Below are positions 1 through 11,241 of a stretch of 64,000 nt of DNA, in pieces (position 1 is the first letter of the stretch; each line of letters starts with the position of its first letter). A program made the translations under genes and the position numbers. The stretch is taken from contig CM057224.1 of assembly GCA_029891385.1 (NCBI GenBank), positions 34,229,005 through 34,293,004 of the forward strand, written 5' to 3'. This DNA is from Erythroxylum novogranatense. Lineage: Eukaryota; Streptophyta; Magnoliopsida; Malpighiales; Erythroxylaceae. The notes beneath the pieces were generated by a model. It worked only from the letters and a program-made list of their open reading frames with translations. It did not search any database and was not told where the DNA came from.

Positions 1-125
1 ATTAAACCTATCTTGGGATGATTAGCATAACCTTCACTAGAGATATTAGATCAAGGTCTTCTTTAGACGGTTGTGAAGAGAAATTACAGATCTACAAATT
101 TCGTGAGGACACCAAAGTGAGATTT
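1..125 (-). mobile_element. Host LTR of region 1, first fragment (left part off-window)
   Basis: This stretch resembles one unit of the direct repeat that resumes at 10868-11241 and 17389-17700. The shared phrase runs from 'cataac..cactagagatat' through 'gatctacaa..tt' to 'accaaag..gagatttt'. It is interrupted at 125/126 by the chromovirus insertion, whose TSD GATTT is 121-125 on this side. I infer that 1-125, 10868-11241 and 17389-19668 were once contiguous and formed one LTR lying on the minus strand. No coding potential is seen. Confidence 0.6.
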
Positions 126-3091
126 TGTTGGGCCCCGAAATTTTTTTATTTTTTTATTTGAATTAATTAATTATTTATTTATGGATTTATTCGTTAATTA
201 TTTTATTTTGTCTTAATTGATTTAATTATGTGTTTATGTAAATATTTTTATGTTGGGCTTGGAAATTAGAAGTTAGAAATTAAATGAAAGCTTGGGCTTA
301 ATATTGGAAAGTATGGGCTTAGGTAAATGGATTAAGTAGAAGGAGGATTAATAATAAGTGGGTTTGGTGGAAGTAGGCCTTGGGAGGTGGGGCCCAAAAG
401 CCTTTATGTAGGGGAAAGCCAAAACTATGTAGTTTTGGTGTAGGATGAATTAAAGGAATTAAAGAAGAGTTAAAGGAAGAGGAGGAGAAGAGAGAGTGTC
501 GAGAATCCAAAGGAGAGGAGAAGAGAAGGAAAACGTGAGCTAGCCAAGGAAGAAAGGAAGAGAGAAAATCGTGGGAGGCTTGTGGAGAAGAATAAAGAAG
601 GAGAAAAAGAAGAGAAATCAAGAGCTTAAGGTAAGTATCTATCTTCCTTTGAGTTAGATTCAAGAAATGAGATGAAATGAAGGTTAGGGTTTGTGTAGGA
701 ATGAAGAAAGAAAGAAGAGATGAGTGGTTTTGTGATTCGAAGCTAGGGTTGGTTGTTTTAGCTTAAATGGGCTATGGGTAGGTTAGGTTTAAGACTTCGT
801 TATCGATTTATCGATTCTTGAATGTTTCGACTTTTTCAATGAGTTTCAAATGTGTTTTATTGAAGGAACCAAGGAAACCTCACTCAAGAGAGAGAGGAAG
901 AGCAATCGTGAATCCGGATTTCGACGATAGGTGGGTAACATCTTTATAGTTATTGTGTAATGGGCAAAGCCCCATGTGTGCTATCTTGTTATACTATGTG
1001 CATATTGAAAATGAAATTTTGTGTTTTGAGAGGAAAGAATGGAACTTTGATGCTTTGAAAGAGTGCGATAAGCGTAAAATGTGAATCTTGTGTTTTGATA
1101 TGTGAGCATATTGATTGTGTTTGGGCGAGAGAACCCTTTGGAAGTCACGTGCACGTTGACCCCATTAGCCTTCTCCCTACCGCTCTTTGTGGCTTACGAG
1201 ATCCAAAAAAAATGGACTCGTCGTGATTACGGTAAACTTCGGTTTCCGTCGTGTCTATGGAACTCTCGAGCCAATTGTGTGCATTTCATCATTTATAAGT
1301 ATTTATGATGCATAAGATGGGTGTTAGTTGCAAGATGATTCTATGTTATGCCTTGTGATGAGTTGAGTAAATTGTGAGTTAGGTGATAAAGTTGAGTTTT
1401 CAACCTATTATGTAAATTGCTAATGCTTTGGATTATTAATTGTGTGTGTGGCTCATTATGTGATGGCTATAAATTTGTTAGCCATCGAGCCGTGTTAGCT
1501 CACCCCATTCTCCTCCTCGGTGAAAATTCAAGTTGAGAGTTGAACCTTGCAAGGCATCGACATCACTCCAAGAACTTAGGAACTTTTGTATTAAGTTAAT
1601 AACTAGCTTTTGGAATAGCTTTGTAAGCATATTGACCATTGAGCATCTCATCTTTTGTGTTTTGTACTTGATTTTGATGAATATGCCAATATGTAACCAA
1701 AGCTATGCATTTAATCTTTCTTATGATTGGAAAAGAGAATGAGAGCTCTAGTACTCTCTTCATTATATGTTTTGTTGATTTGTGACCTATGTGTGAAGCA
1801 TGTGTACCATTCTTTTAAGTTTGGAGATTTTTGTTGGGTGTCTGCTGGGTTTTGCCTTGAAAGAGCTTCTTAGAAAATTTCCAAGGTTAGGAGTTGTAAA
1901 AGTTTTGTAAATTCGGTATGTTGCATTTTTGATATTTCGTGTTGTTAGAGGATTGTATGGGAGCTTTATGACTCCTTGAGAGTGATAAGCGAGCTGTAGG
2001 TTCTTCTAAGATGTTTATAAGCTATTTATGAGGGATTAAAATGGTAGGTGTGAGTGGTTAGAATTAAATGTAGGTGCTGTCAAATGATGATTTTTAGATA
2101 GAACCTTTGTGACCATTTTGACCCTTATAGAGTTGGAATTTGGGTCAGTGATCTTCATGAAAAATGTAGATCTTTCTTTTCTCTATGAAATAGACACCAA
2201 TTTTGTTAAATTTGGAGTTCGGAATGGAAAGTTATGACCTTTGCAAGTGGAGCTGTCTTCAGAGCAAAACCAGACGATGCCTCAGAAGCAAAAACCAGAC
2301 GATGACTTTAAGAAAACCGAGACGATGCATCAGAAGCAAAAACCAGACGATGCACTGTAGCAAAAACCAGACGATGTTACTGTAGCAAAAATCAGACAAT
2401 GTTACTGTTCATCTCCGTCTGATTTTTGCTGAGGATGACATCGTCTCCGTCTGATTTTTTGCTAAGGATGACGCCATCTTCGCCTCATTTTATCGCATGC
2501 TTTTGTCTTACGACCCTCTTCCTTCTTTTGGCCATAACTTTTGCACAGACCTCCGATCGACCTCATTCTCGAAGCATTGGATTTCTAAAAGATTTTTCTA
2601 CCTTTCTACACTAGACTTATCAGATTTTTCTTTCAAATTGAAAATGGTGGTTTGAAACGAAGCATGGCGATCAGTTGATAAGGGCTGACTATGCTTCAGA
2701 ATTTTTAAAATATCTTGAGCTATAGAGCTCCGATCAAAGCGATTCTTGTTTTAAATTAAACTAGAGGCATAAACCTACAAGTTTTATGAAGAGATCGATC
2801 AGTGATTAAGCCTTTAAGATTTTCAAATGCTTACCCGAAGTCGGTAGTGCTCAGTTTTGATTGTTTTCTTTGAGATATTGTTTTAACCATAACATCTTCA
2901 TTCCTAACCCGAATTGAGCGATTCCAGTTGCATTGGAATCGTGAGATCCGAGGGATCATTTTTATCAAGAGCTAACCCCAAATTTTTATAAAGTGAAATT
3001 TTTCCATATTTGTGATTAGCATATGTGTTCGGTTGTGGGTCTTCTACGCTGGATGGGTCCGAATGTTGGGCTTCGGAGACGGGGTCCAACA
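126..3091 (+). repeat. Left LTR of the chromovirus
   Basis: This LTR starts TGTTGGGCCCC and ends CCAACA, giving a 6-bp terminal inverted repeat, and is followed five bases later by the primer-binding site. It is 2966 bp long. It contains a degenerate 24-bp-type minisatellite near 2265-2410. Its sequence reappears reverse-complemented at 7926-10867. Short open frames inside it, such as the minus-strand one at 319-663, are spurious. Confidence 0.85.
2265..2410. repeat. Minisatellite, about 24-bp unit, left LTR
   Basis: About five imperfect copies of a unit containing 'gcaaaaaccagacgatg' lie in tandem. Spacing is irregular because of small indels. The matching array in the right arm (8578-8725) has about six more regular copies, so copy number or consensus quality differs between the arms. 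Confidence 0.75.
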
Positions 3092-3096
3092 TTGTT

Positions 3097-3108
3097 TGGT
3101 ATCAAAGC
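3097..3108 (+). other. Primer-binding site, tRNA-Met type
   Basis: TGGTATCAAAGC matches the common plant initiator tRNA-Met primer site with one change. It sits five bases downstream of the left LTR end (3091), which fixes the element's orientation as plus. Confidence 0.8.
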
Positions 3109-3279
3109 TTAGGCTTACTCCTAGGCTTAAAGTGTATAGTAGGGAACATTGTATGTGATTAAATGTTTATTTTATGAATTGATTGTTTGCATTACGTGAC
3201 ATGCATATCATGCATACATATAGAACTAAGCTTAAAAGCAATTGTAGCTAATCACTAGTATTTTCATTGAAGGAGTACG

Positions 3280-5003
3280 ATGCCACCTCATCGAAGGACA
3301 CGAGGAGTTTTGCAAGGTTCAATTGCACCTGACTCTCCGCCGAGAGAGGAGAGCACGGATGAGTCTGTAGCCCTGGGAGTGGCAGAGGCCCCTACAGGCG
3401 GTGGTAGTGAGCCTCTTCGCTCACGCACTCAGCAGCCACCTAGTCCATGTCTGAGCAAGTGCCTCGTTAGACCCAGTGTCGCTCCTGACATTTACCCAAG
3501 CTTTTGTTCAAAGCTATGGGCAAATGCCACAAGCTTCTGTTCGACCCCGGTAAGAGGGGAAGACAGTTTGATAAGCTAAGGAAGCACGGAAGGTGGACTT
3601 CCACGGGACCACGGATCCCGAGGAAGCCGAGACTGGTTGAGGAAGACCGAGAGAGGCCGGATCGGATGGAGTCGAGGATGATGAGAGGGTAGTCTATGCC
3701 GCCACCGCTTGCTTGGTGATGCTTTACCTTTGGTGGGAGACTGTGCCGTGAGTCATTGAGACCAGATGGGATTGACATGGGAGACTTCTGTTGTCTTCAG
3801 AAGAAGTATCTGTCTGAAGTGTACATTCAAAGAAGCGAGAGGAGTTCCTAAGCCTTACCTGTAGGGAGATGACAACGATGAATACGAGCGCTCGGTTCAC
3901 ACAATTGGCTAGATATGCTTTGCAGAGATGTGGTGAGTGAGGCTGCTAAGTGCCGTCGATTTGAGTCGGGTTTGCACCGCTATCGAGAGAAGGTGATAAG
4001 ACAGAACTTCGTGACTTCGGCAGCGATTAGTTGAAGCAATGGCGAGGGTTGAGAACCTTGAGAACATCAAGAGTGCAATTAACAGGAAGAGGAAGGAAGA
4101 GAGCGATTCAGAGGGAGGTGGTACTTCATGCCCGAGAGAAGTGCTAGAGCCTTTCTGCATGATCCGAGGAGAGGAGTACGGTGGGAGCCGGCTTGCACCG
4201 ATGAGGACTTCTTCGCTTCCCACCAAGTCTCAACGGTGGGCGGCGGTAGAAGAGGAGATGGGAGAGACCACCCTTCCTAAGTGTGAGCACTGTGGATATC
4301 TCCATAGAGGAGAATGTCGCAGATTGACAGGAGCATGCTTCAATCAGGGCGGAAGGGCATATCGCTAAGTTTTGTCCCAAGCCGGACGGAGAGAGGATCT
4401 CGATGCAGCCCTCTGAAGGACAGAGGCAAGGGCTCGAAAGTGGTGACAGAAGGGTAGCTCTGGAGGTCCTAAGAGAGCTTATCCTCCGATGCATCCGAGA
4501 GGCAAGTTCCACCAGTGTTTGCCATGACTCGAGAAGAGGCGAGACCGCGCCAAGTTGTAAGGGTATGGTTAAACTGTTTGATGATTATGTGCTTGCTATG
4601 ATTGACTCAGTTCTACCCATTCCTTTGTGTCTTGGTGGGACTATTTCTAGAGGAGTTTGAGCCCATTGGATACTCCGCTGATGGTGAGTACTCAATCGGC
4701 CAATATATTATTATCAGTCAAGTATATAGAGATTGTGAGATAGAGATTAGTGGAGGAAAATTGGTGGTGGATCTGATGCCTTTGAAGATGGGAGGATTGG
4801 ATGTGATCCTAGGTATGGACACATTAGAGAGGTATCATGTTACTTTAGATTGTAAACAGAAGACAGTGGAGTTTGAGCTAGAGGATAGCAGGAAAGTGAT
4901 ACTCATGGGAGATAGAAAAGTCAGTCCATCTCGGGTTATTTCAAATATGATGGCAGAGAGAATGATGAAGCGAGGGTGTGAGGCCTTTTGGCTTTTGTGC
5001 TAG
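3280..5003 (+). pseudogene. gag-pro: Chromovirus gag and protease, decayed
   Basis: Gag begins at the Met at 3280 (MPPHRRTRG...), about 190 bp after the LTR, and then breaks into several frames. A retroviral-type zinc knuckle is seen at about 4280-4320 (C-x2-C-x3-H-x3-C within KCEHCGYLHRGEC), followed by a degenerate second knuckle. From about 4602 the frame reads as the C-terminal part of the pepsin-like protease (ISGGKLVVDLMPLKMGGLDVILGMDTLERY). No single frame spans the region, so no functional Gag could be made. Some of the one-base shifts could be consensus errors. Confidence 0.75.
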
Positions 5004-5149
5004 ATATGGAGGCAGATAGAGGGAGGTTGGAAGACATTCCAGAGTCGTGGAATTCCGGATGTCTTTCCCGAGGAATTGCCAGACTACCTCCTCCTAGTGG
5101 AAATTGAGTTTCCATTGAGCTTCATTCAGCATCATACGATCTCAATTAC

Positions 5150-6240
5150 GCTTTTATCGGATGGCTCCGTGAATTGAAGGAGCTTAAGGAGCAATTGGAG
5201 GATCTTTTAAAGAAGGGTTATGTTAGACCGAGTTCTTCACCTTGGGGAGCTCGGTTCTTTTGTGAAGAAGAAAGATGGGTCGTCATGATGTGTGTGGATT
5301 ATAGGAAGTTGAATCATGCCACCAAGAAGACGGTATATCTGCTCCGCGCATAGATGATTTGTTTGATCGATTGCAAGGGGCGAGAGTCTTTTCCAAGATA
5401 GACTTGAGGTCGGGTTATCATCGATTGAGGATTAAGGAGACCGATGTGTCAAAGATCGCTTTTAGGGCGAGGTATGGCCACTTTGAGTTTTTGGTTATGC
5501 CTTTCGGTTAACGAATGCTCCTGTAGTCTTTATGGATTTGATGAATAGAGTCTTGTCCTTCTTAGATCAATTTATCATCGTCTTCATTGATGATATATTG
5601 GTCTATTCTAAGAGTGATGAGGAGCATGAGGATCATTTGATGGTTGCCTTGGAGACATTGAGGAAGAATGAGTGTATGCCAAATTCGATAAATGCGAATT
5701 TTGGCTAAGGGAAGTGGTATTTTTGGGCATGTGATCTCTAAGCAAGGAGTGCATGTGGATCCGCAAAGATAGAAGTCGTGGTTAAATGGGAAGCGCCAAA
5801 GAATGTAGTGAAGTGAGAAGTTTCTTGGGATTAGTTGGATATTACAGGAGGTTTGTGGAGGGCTTTTCCTTGATAAATTGCTCCACTTTCCAAGTTGACA
5901 AGGAAGAATAAAAATTTGAATGGACCGAGGAGTGCGGGGTAGTTTCGAGGAGTTGAAGAAGACTTACCACCGCACCGATTCTCGACATTGCCTTCGGTAA
6001 TGATGGGTACATTGTTGTACAAAGTGATGCCTCCAGGAAGGGTTTAGGGTGTGTATTGATGCAAGGAGAGAAAGTGATTGCTTATGCCTCTAGGCGGTTG
6101 AAGCCTTATGAGATGAACTATCCGATCCATGACTTGGAGTTGGTCGCTATAATCTTTGCATTGAAGATTTGGAGACATTATCGTATGGAGTTACCACTAG
6201 GATATTTACAGATCATAAGAGCCTTAAATACTTGTTGACC
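5150..6240 (+). pseudogene. pol: Chromovirus reverse transcriptase and RNase H, decayed
   Basis: RT fragments in shifting frames include [13 protein letters not shown] (about 5290), a '[16 protein letters not shown]' block (about 5390), the MPFG box (about 5500) and the catalytic box [13 protein letters not shown] near 5570-5605, where both Asp codons are intact (5588-5593). RNase H follows, with [34 protein letters not shown] split across frames at about 6020-6125 and the Glu of the HDLEL motif retained. Missing single bases, for example around 5510 and 5680, break the frame repeatedly. Confidence 0.8.
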
Positions 6241-6429
6241 CAAAAGAGCTGAATTTGAGGCGAGGCGATGGTTAGAGTTGCTAAAAGATTATGACTTGGT
6301 GATGACTACCATCCGGGAAAGCTAATGTCAGAGGTGATGCATTGAGTAGAAAGTCCACCATGGCACATGTGGAGACATGTACCTTCCTTTGTGAAGGATT
6401 TAGCCGACTTGATGTGATGTTGAGGCAAG

Positions 6430-7924
6430 ATGGGCCCGAGTGTATTTTGGCAAGTTTCAGGTGAGGCCAAGGTCTTGAAGGAGAAGATCAAGGAATTTCG
6501 GGATCGGGATAAGTACTTGAGTAAGCTTAGGGAAGAGATAAAGAATGGAAAGCCGCCTAATGTAGAGGTAAAGGAAGATGGATTGATGGTTGTGGGTAGT
6601 AGATTGTGTATTCCGCAAGTTAGAGTTGAGGATGAAATTCTTGATGAGGCGATAATGCTCCTTATGCAATGCATCCGTGGAGTTCTAAGATGTATCGAAT
6701 TTGAAAGAGCATTTCGGTGGAAAGGAATGAGGAAAGATGTAGCAGAGTATGCTAAAAGATGTTTGGTGTGCCAGAGTTAAAGTCGAACACCAGCACCTTC
6801 AGCAAGCTTAATCCTTGCCTATTCCGGAGTGGAAATGAGAAAAGATAACTATGGATTTTCCGATGGGATTAGAGATCTGGCCTAAGCATGACGCTATATG
6901 GGTGATTGTGGATAGGTTGACTAAGTCACTCACTTCTTGCCGATTCGCCGACATGATTCTTTGAATATTTTGGCTAAGAAGTATGTGGATGAGGTGATCG
7001 ACTTCATGGGATTCCAAGTTCGATAGTGTCGATAGGGATCCTAGGTTTACCTCCGTTTTGGGAGAGTTTGCAGGAGGCTTTGGGGACTCGATTGCATTTT
7101 AGTATGACTTTCCATCCGCAGACCGATGGACGGTCGGAGAGGACCATTCGGACTTTGGAGGCAATGTCGAGGGCTTGTGCTTTGATTTCAAAGGTTCGGG
7201 ATGATCACCTACCTTTGATTGAATTCGCTTACAACAATTCCTATCACTCGGGAATTCAGATGGCGCCTTATGAAGCCTTGTATGGTAGGAGATGTAAAAC
7301 TCCTATATGTTGGGATGAGGAAGGTGAAAGAAAGTTTGTGGGGCCTGAGTTAGTGCAGGTCACAGTTGATAAGATAAAGCTAGTGAAGCAGAGGCTTAAG
7401 GCAGCTCAAGATCGGATGAAGAGCTATTCGGATGCCCATAGGAAAGAGATGGAATTTGAAGTGGGTGAGAAGGCATTTCTTAGAGCTTCTCCATGGAAAG
7501 GCGTTTTGAGGTTTGGTAAGAAAGGTAAGCTTAGCCCGAGGTATATAGGCCCATACGAGATCATTGAGAGGATTGGGCCTTTGGCTTATAAGTTAGATTT
7601 GCCATCGGAGTTGTCTAAGATTCATAATGTATTCCATGTGTCGATGCTGAGGAGATATAGGTCGGATCCTTCGCATATAGTTCAACCTTCAGAAGTTCAG
7701 TTGAGAGCGGATTTGAGTTATGAGGAGCAACCAGTGGAGATCTTAGATTCAAAGAAAAAAGTGCCAAGGAATAAGATTGTGAAGCTGGTTAAGGTCTTGT
7801 GGAGGAACCATTCGATCGAGGAGGCTACTTGGGAACCCTTGGAAGCCATGAGGGAGAAGTATCCCTACCTCTTCATGAACTCAGGTAAGAATTTCGAGGA
7901 CGAAATTCTATTAGGAGGGGAGAA
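6430..7924 (+). pseudogene. pol: Chromovirus integrase with C-terminal chromodomain, decayed
   Basis: The CCHH-type zinc-binding end (KRCLVCQS) falls at about 6755-6778. The core carries its first Asp at about 6850, the second in the SDRDPRF-like block at about 7030, and Glu in TDGRSERTIRTLE at about 7137. An open frame from 7026 covers the rest of the integrase and a chromodomain at about 7730-7870 (VEILDSKKKVPRNKIVKLVK, then WRNHSIEEATWEP). The chromodomain is what places the element among chromoviruses. The frame ends in FEDEILLGGE over the polypurine tract and then reads on into LTR sequence to 7970. The break near 6779 (TAA) and others upstream inactivate it. Confidence 0.85.
7913..7924 (+). 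other. Polypurine tract of the chromovirus
   Basis: AGGAGGGGAGAA follows the end of pol, where a 3' LTR should start with TGTTGGGCC. Instead, inverted LTR sequence starts at 7926 (GGACCCATCC, the complement of 3051-3060). Confidence 0.8.
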
Positions 7925-7925
7925 T

Positions 7926-10867
7926 GGACCCATCCAGCGTAGAAGACCCACAACCGAACACATATGCTAATCACAAATGTGGAAAAATTTCACTTTATAA
8001 AAATTTGGGGTTAGCTCTTGATAAAAATGATCCCTCGGATCTCACGATTCCAACGCAACTGGAATCGCTCAATTCGGGTTAGGAATGAAGATGTTATGGT
8101 TAAAACACTATCTCGAAGAAAACAATCAAAACTGAGCACTACCGACTTCGGGTAAGCATTTGAAAATCTTAAAGGCTTAATCACTGATCGGTCTCTTCAT
8201 AAAACTTGTAGGTTTATGCCTCTAGTTTAATTTAAAACAAGAATCGCTTTGATCGGAGCTCTATAGCTCAAGATATTTTAAAAATTCTGAAGCATAGTCA
8301 GCCCTTATCAACTAATCGCCATGCTTCGTTTCAAACCACCATTTTCAATTTGAAAGAAAATCTGATAAGTCCAGTGTAGAAAGGTAGAAAAATCTTTTAG
8401 AAATCCAATGCTTCGAGAATGAGGTCGATCGGAGGTCTGTGCAAAAGTTATGGCCAAAAGAAGGAAGAGGGTCGAAGACAAAAATAGATTATAAAATGAG
8501 ACGAAGATGACGTCATCCTTAGCAAAAATCGACGGAGACGATAAATATCCTTAGCAAAAATCAGACGGAGATGAACAGTAACATCGCCTGATTTTTGCTA
8601 CAGTAACATCGCCTGGTTTTGCTACAGGCATCGTCTGGTTTTTGCTACAATGCATCGTCTGGTTTTTGCTACAGTGCATCGTCTGGTTTTTGCTACAGTG
8701 CATCGTCTGGTTTTTGCTACAGTATAGCTCCACTTGCAAAGGTCATAACTTTCCATTCCGAACTCCAAATTTAACAAAATTGGTGTCTATTTCATAGAGA
8801 AAAGAAAGATCTACATTTTTCATGAAGATCACTGACCCAAATTCCAACTCTATAAGGGTCAAAAATGGTCACAAAGATTCTGTCTAAAAATCTGTCATTT
8901 GACAGCACCTACATTTAATTCTAACCACTCACACCTACCATTTTAATCCCTCATAAATAGCTTATAAACATCTTAGAAGAACCCTACAGCTCGCCTATCA
9001 CTCTCAAGGAGTCATAAAGCTCCCATACAATCCTCTAACAACACAGAAATATCAGAAAATGCAACATACCCGTAATTTACAAAACTTTTACAACTCCTAA
9101 CCTTGAAATTTTCCAAGAAGCTCTTTCAAGGCAAAAACCAGCACACCCAATGTAAATCTCCAAACTTAAAAGAATGGTACACATGCTTCACACATAGGTC
9201 ACAAATCAACAAAACATATAATGAAGAGAGTACTAGAGCTCTCATTCTCTTTTCCAATCATAAGAAAGATTCATGCATAGCTTTGGTTACATATTGGCAT
9301 ATTCATCAAAATCAAGTACAAAACACAAAAGATGAGATGCTCAATGGTCAATATGCTTACAAAGCTATTCCAAAAGCTAGTTATTAACTTAATACAAAAG
9401 TTCCTAAGTTCTTGGAGTGATGTCGATGCCTTGCAAGGTTCAACTCTCAACTTGAATTTTCACCTGAGGAGGGAGAATGGGGTGAGCTAACACGGCTCAG
9501 TGGCTAACAAATTTATAGCCATCACATAATGAGCCACACACACACATTAATAATCCAAAGCATTAGCAATTTACATAATAGGTTGAAAACTCAACTTTAT
9601 CACCTAACTCACAATTTACTCAACTCATCACACAAGGCATAACATAGAATCATCTTGCAACTAACACCCATCTTATGCATCATAAACACTTATAAATGAT
9701 GAAATGCACACAATTGGCTCGAGAGTTCCATAGACACGATTTAAAACCGAAGTTTACCGTAATCACGACGAGTCCATTTTTTTGGATCTCGTAAGCCTAA
9801 AAGCGAGCGATGGGAGAAGGCTAATGGGGTCAACGTGCACGTGACTTCACAAAGGGTTCTCTCTACCAAACACAATCAATATGCTCACATATCAAAACAC
9901 AAGATTCACATTTTACGCTTATCGCACTCTTTCAAAGCATCAAAGTTCCATTCTTTCCTCTCAAAACACAAAATTTTATTTTCAATATGCACATAGTATA
10001 ACAAGATAGCACACATAGGGCTTTGCCCATTACACAATAACTATAAAGATGTTACCCACCTATCGTCGGAAATCCGGATTCACGATTGCTCTTCCTCTCT
10101 CTCTTGAGTGAGGTTTCCTTGGTTCCCTTCAATAAAACACATTTCGAAACTCATTGGAAAAGTCGAACATTCAAGAATCGATAAATCGATAACAAAGTCT
10201 TAAACCTAACCTACCCATAGCCCATTTAAGCTAAAACAACCAACCCTAGCTTCGGAATCACAAAACCACTCATCTCTTCTTTCTTTCTTCATTCCTACAC
10301 AAACCCTAACCTTCATTTCATCCCATTTCTTGAATCTAACTCAAAGGAAGATAGATACTTACCTTAAGCTCTTGATTTCTCTTCTTTTTCTCCTTCTTTA
10401 TTCTTCTCCACAAGCCTCCCACGATTTTCTCTCTTCCTTTCTTCCTTGGCTAGCTCACGTTTTTCCTTCTCTTCTCCTCTCCTTTGGATTCTACGACACT
10501 CTCTCTTCTCCTCCTCTTCCTTTAACTCTTCTTTAATTCCTTTAATTCATCCTACACCAAACTACATAGTTTTGGCTTTCCCCTACATAAAGGCTTTTGG
10601 GCCCCACCTCCCAAGGCCTACTTCCACCAAACCCACTTATTATTAATCCTCCTTCTACTTAATCCATTTACCTAAGCCTATACTTTCCAATATTAAGCCC
10701 AAGCTTTCATTTAATTTCTAACTTCTAATTTCCAAGCCCAACATAAAAATATTTACATAAACACATAATTAAATCAATTAAGACAAAATAAAATAATTAA
10801 CGAATAAATCCATAAATAAATAATTAATTAATTCAAATAAAATAAAAAAATTTTTCGGGGCCCAACA
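7926..10867 (-). repeat. Right LTR arm, inverted relative to the left LTR
   Basis: Over its whole 2.94 kb this arm is the reverse complement of 126-3060. Examples are 'catatgctaatcacaaatgt' at 7960 against 3008-3027, and the spurious frame starting MNLTQRKIDTYLK, which occurs on the minus strand at 319-663 and on the plus strand at 10330-10536. The outer end CCCAACA is followed by TSD GATTT. The inner edge lacks the last 31 bp of the LTR. Confidence 0.85.
8578..8725. repeat. Minisatellite, 24-bp unit, right arm
   Basis: About six tandem copies of 'gcatcgtctggtttttgcta' plus 'cagt' are present, the last four nearly perfect. The array creates a spurious minus-strand frame with a repeated CSKNQTMH motif. 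Confidence 0.85.
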
Positions 10868-11241
10868 GATTTTGTCATCTAGAGGGTCAAAATTGAATCA
10901 GATGAAGGTCAGATGAAAGGCTTCAGCCTAAGACCTATTTTGGGACAATTGGAATAAGTTTCACTAGAGATATCAGATCAAGGAACAATAAGAGATCTTT
11001 GGACAGTTTCAAAGAGAACTTCTATATCTACAACTTTTATGAAGATATCAAAGCAAGATTTTGTCATTTAGAGGGTCAAAATTGAATTATACGAAGGTTA
11101 GACGAAAGGCTTTAGTCTAAGACCTATTTTGGGACAATTGGCATAACTTTCACTAGAGATATCAGATTAAGGTCATTTTTGAACAGTTTCAAATAGGACT
11201 TTTAGATCTACAACTTTAATGAAGACACTAAAGAGATATTT
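10868..11241 (-). mobile_element. Host LTR of region 1, second fragment: two 180-190 bp tandem units
   Basis: Two direct units (10868-11056 and 11057-11234) each start 'gattttgtcat' and contain 'agaccta..ttgggacaattgg' and 'ctacaactttt.atgaaga'. The fragment is bounded by the chromovirus TSD at 10868 and by the solo-LTR TSD TATTT at 11237-11241. It continues at 17389 in the ancestral order. Confidence 0.65.

Larger units (their letters stand above)
126..10867 (+). mobile_element. Tekay-like chromovirus insertion with LTRs in inverted orientation
   Basis: The insertion is bounded by TSD GATTT (121-125 and 10868-10872) and by TGTTGGGCCCCG at the left end with its exact reverse complement at the right end. 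The plus-strand interior holds a tRNA-Met primer-binding site, gag, protease, RT, RNase H, integrase, a chromodomain and a polypurine tract in normal order. The left LTR (126-3091) has the expected orientation. The right arm (7926-10867) is its reverse complement, so the element begins and ends with the LTR's U3 terminus. The inner 31 bp of LTR sequence (3061-3091) have no counterpart on the right. Gag-pol carries many stops and frameshifts. The chromovirus assignment is firm; the arrangement could be real or an assembly error. Confidence 0.8.

Noticed and set aside
319..663. Minus-strand frame repeated at 10330-10536 on the plus strand
   Set aside because: It falls inside the inverted LTR arms. 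It is rich in Leu, Ser and Phe from pyrimidine-rich DNA and has no family resemblance.
8551..8739. Repetitive peptide frame (CSKNQTMH repeats), considered as a repeat protein or CRISPR-like array
   Set aside because: It is a 24-bp tandem minisatellite without unique spacers, inside a plant LTR.
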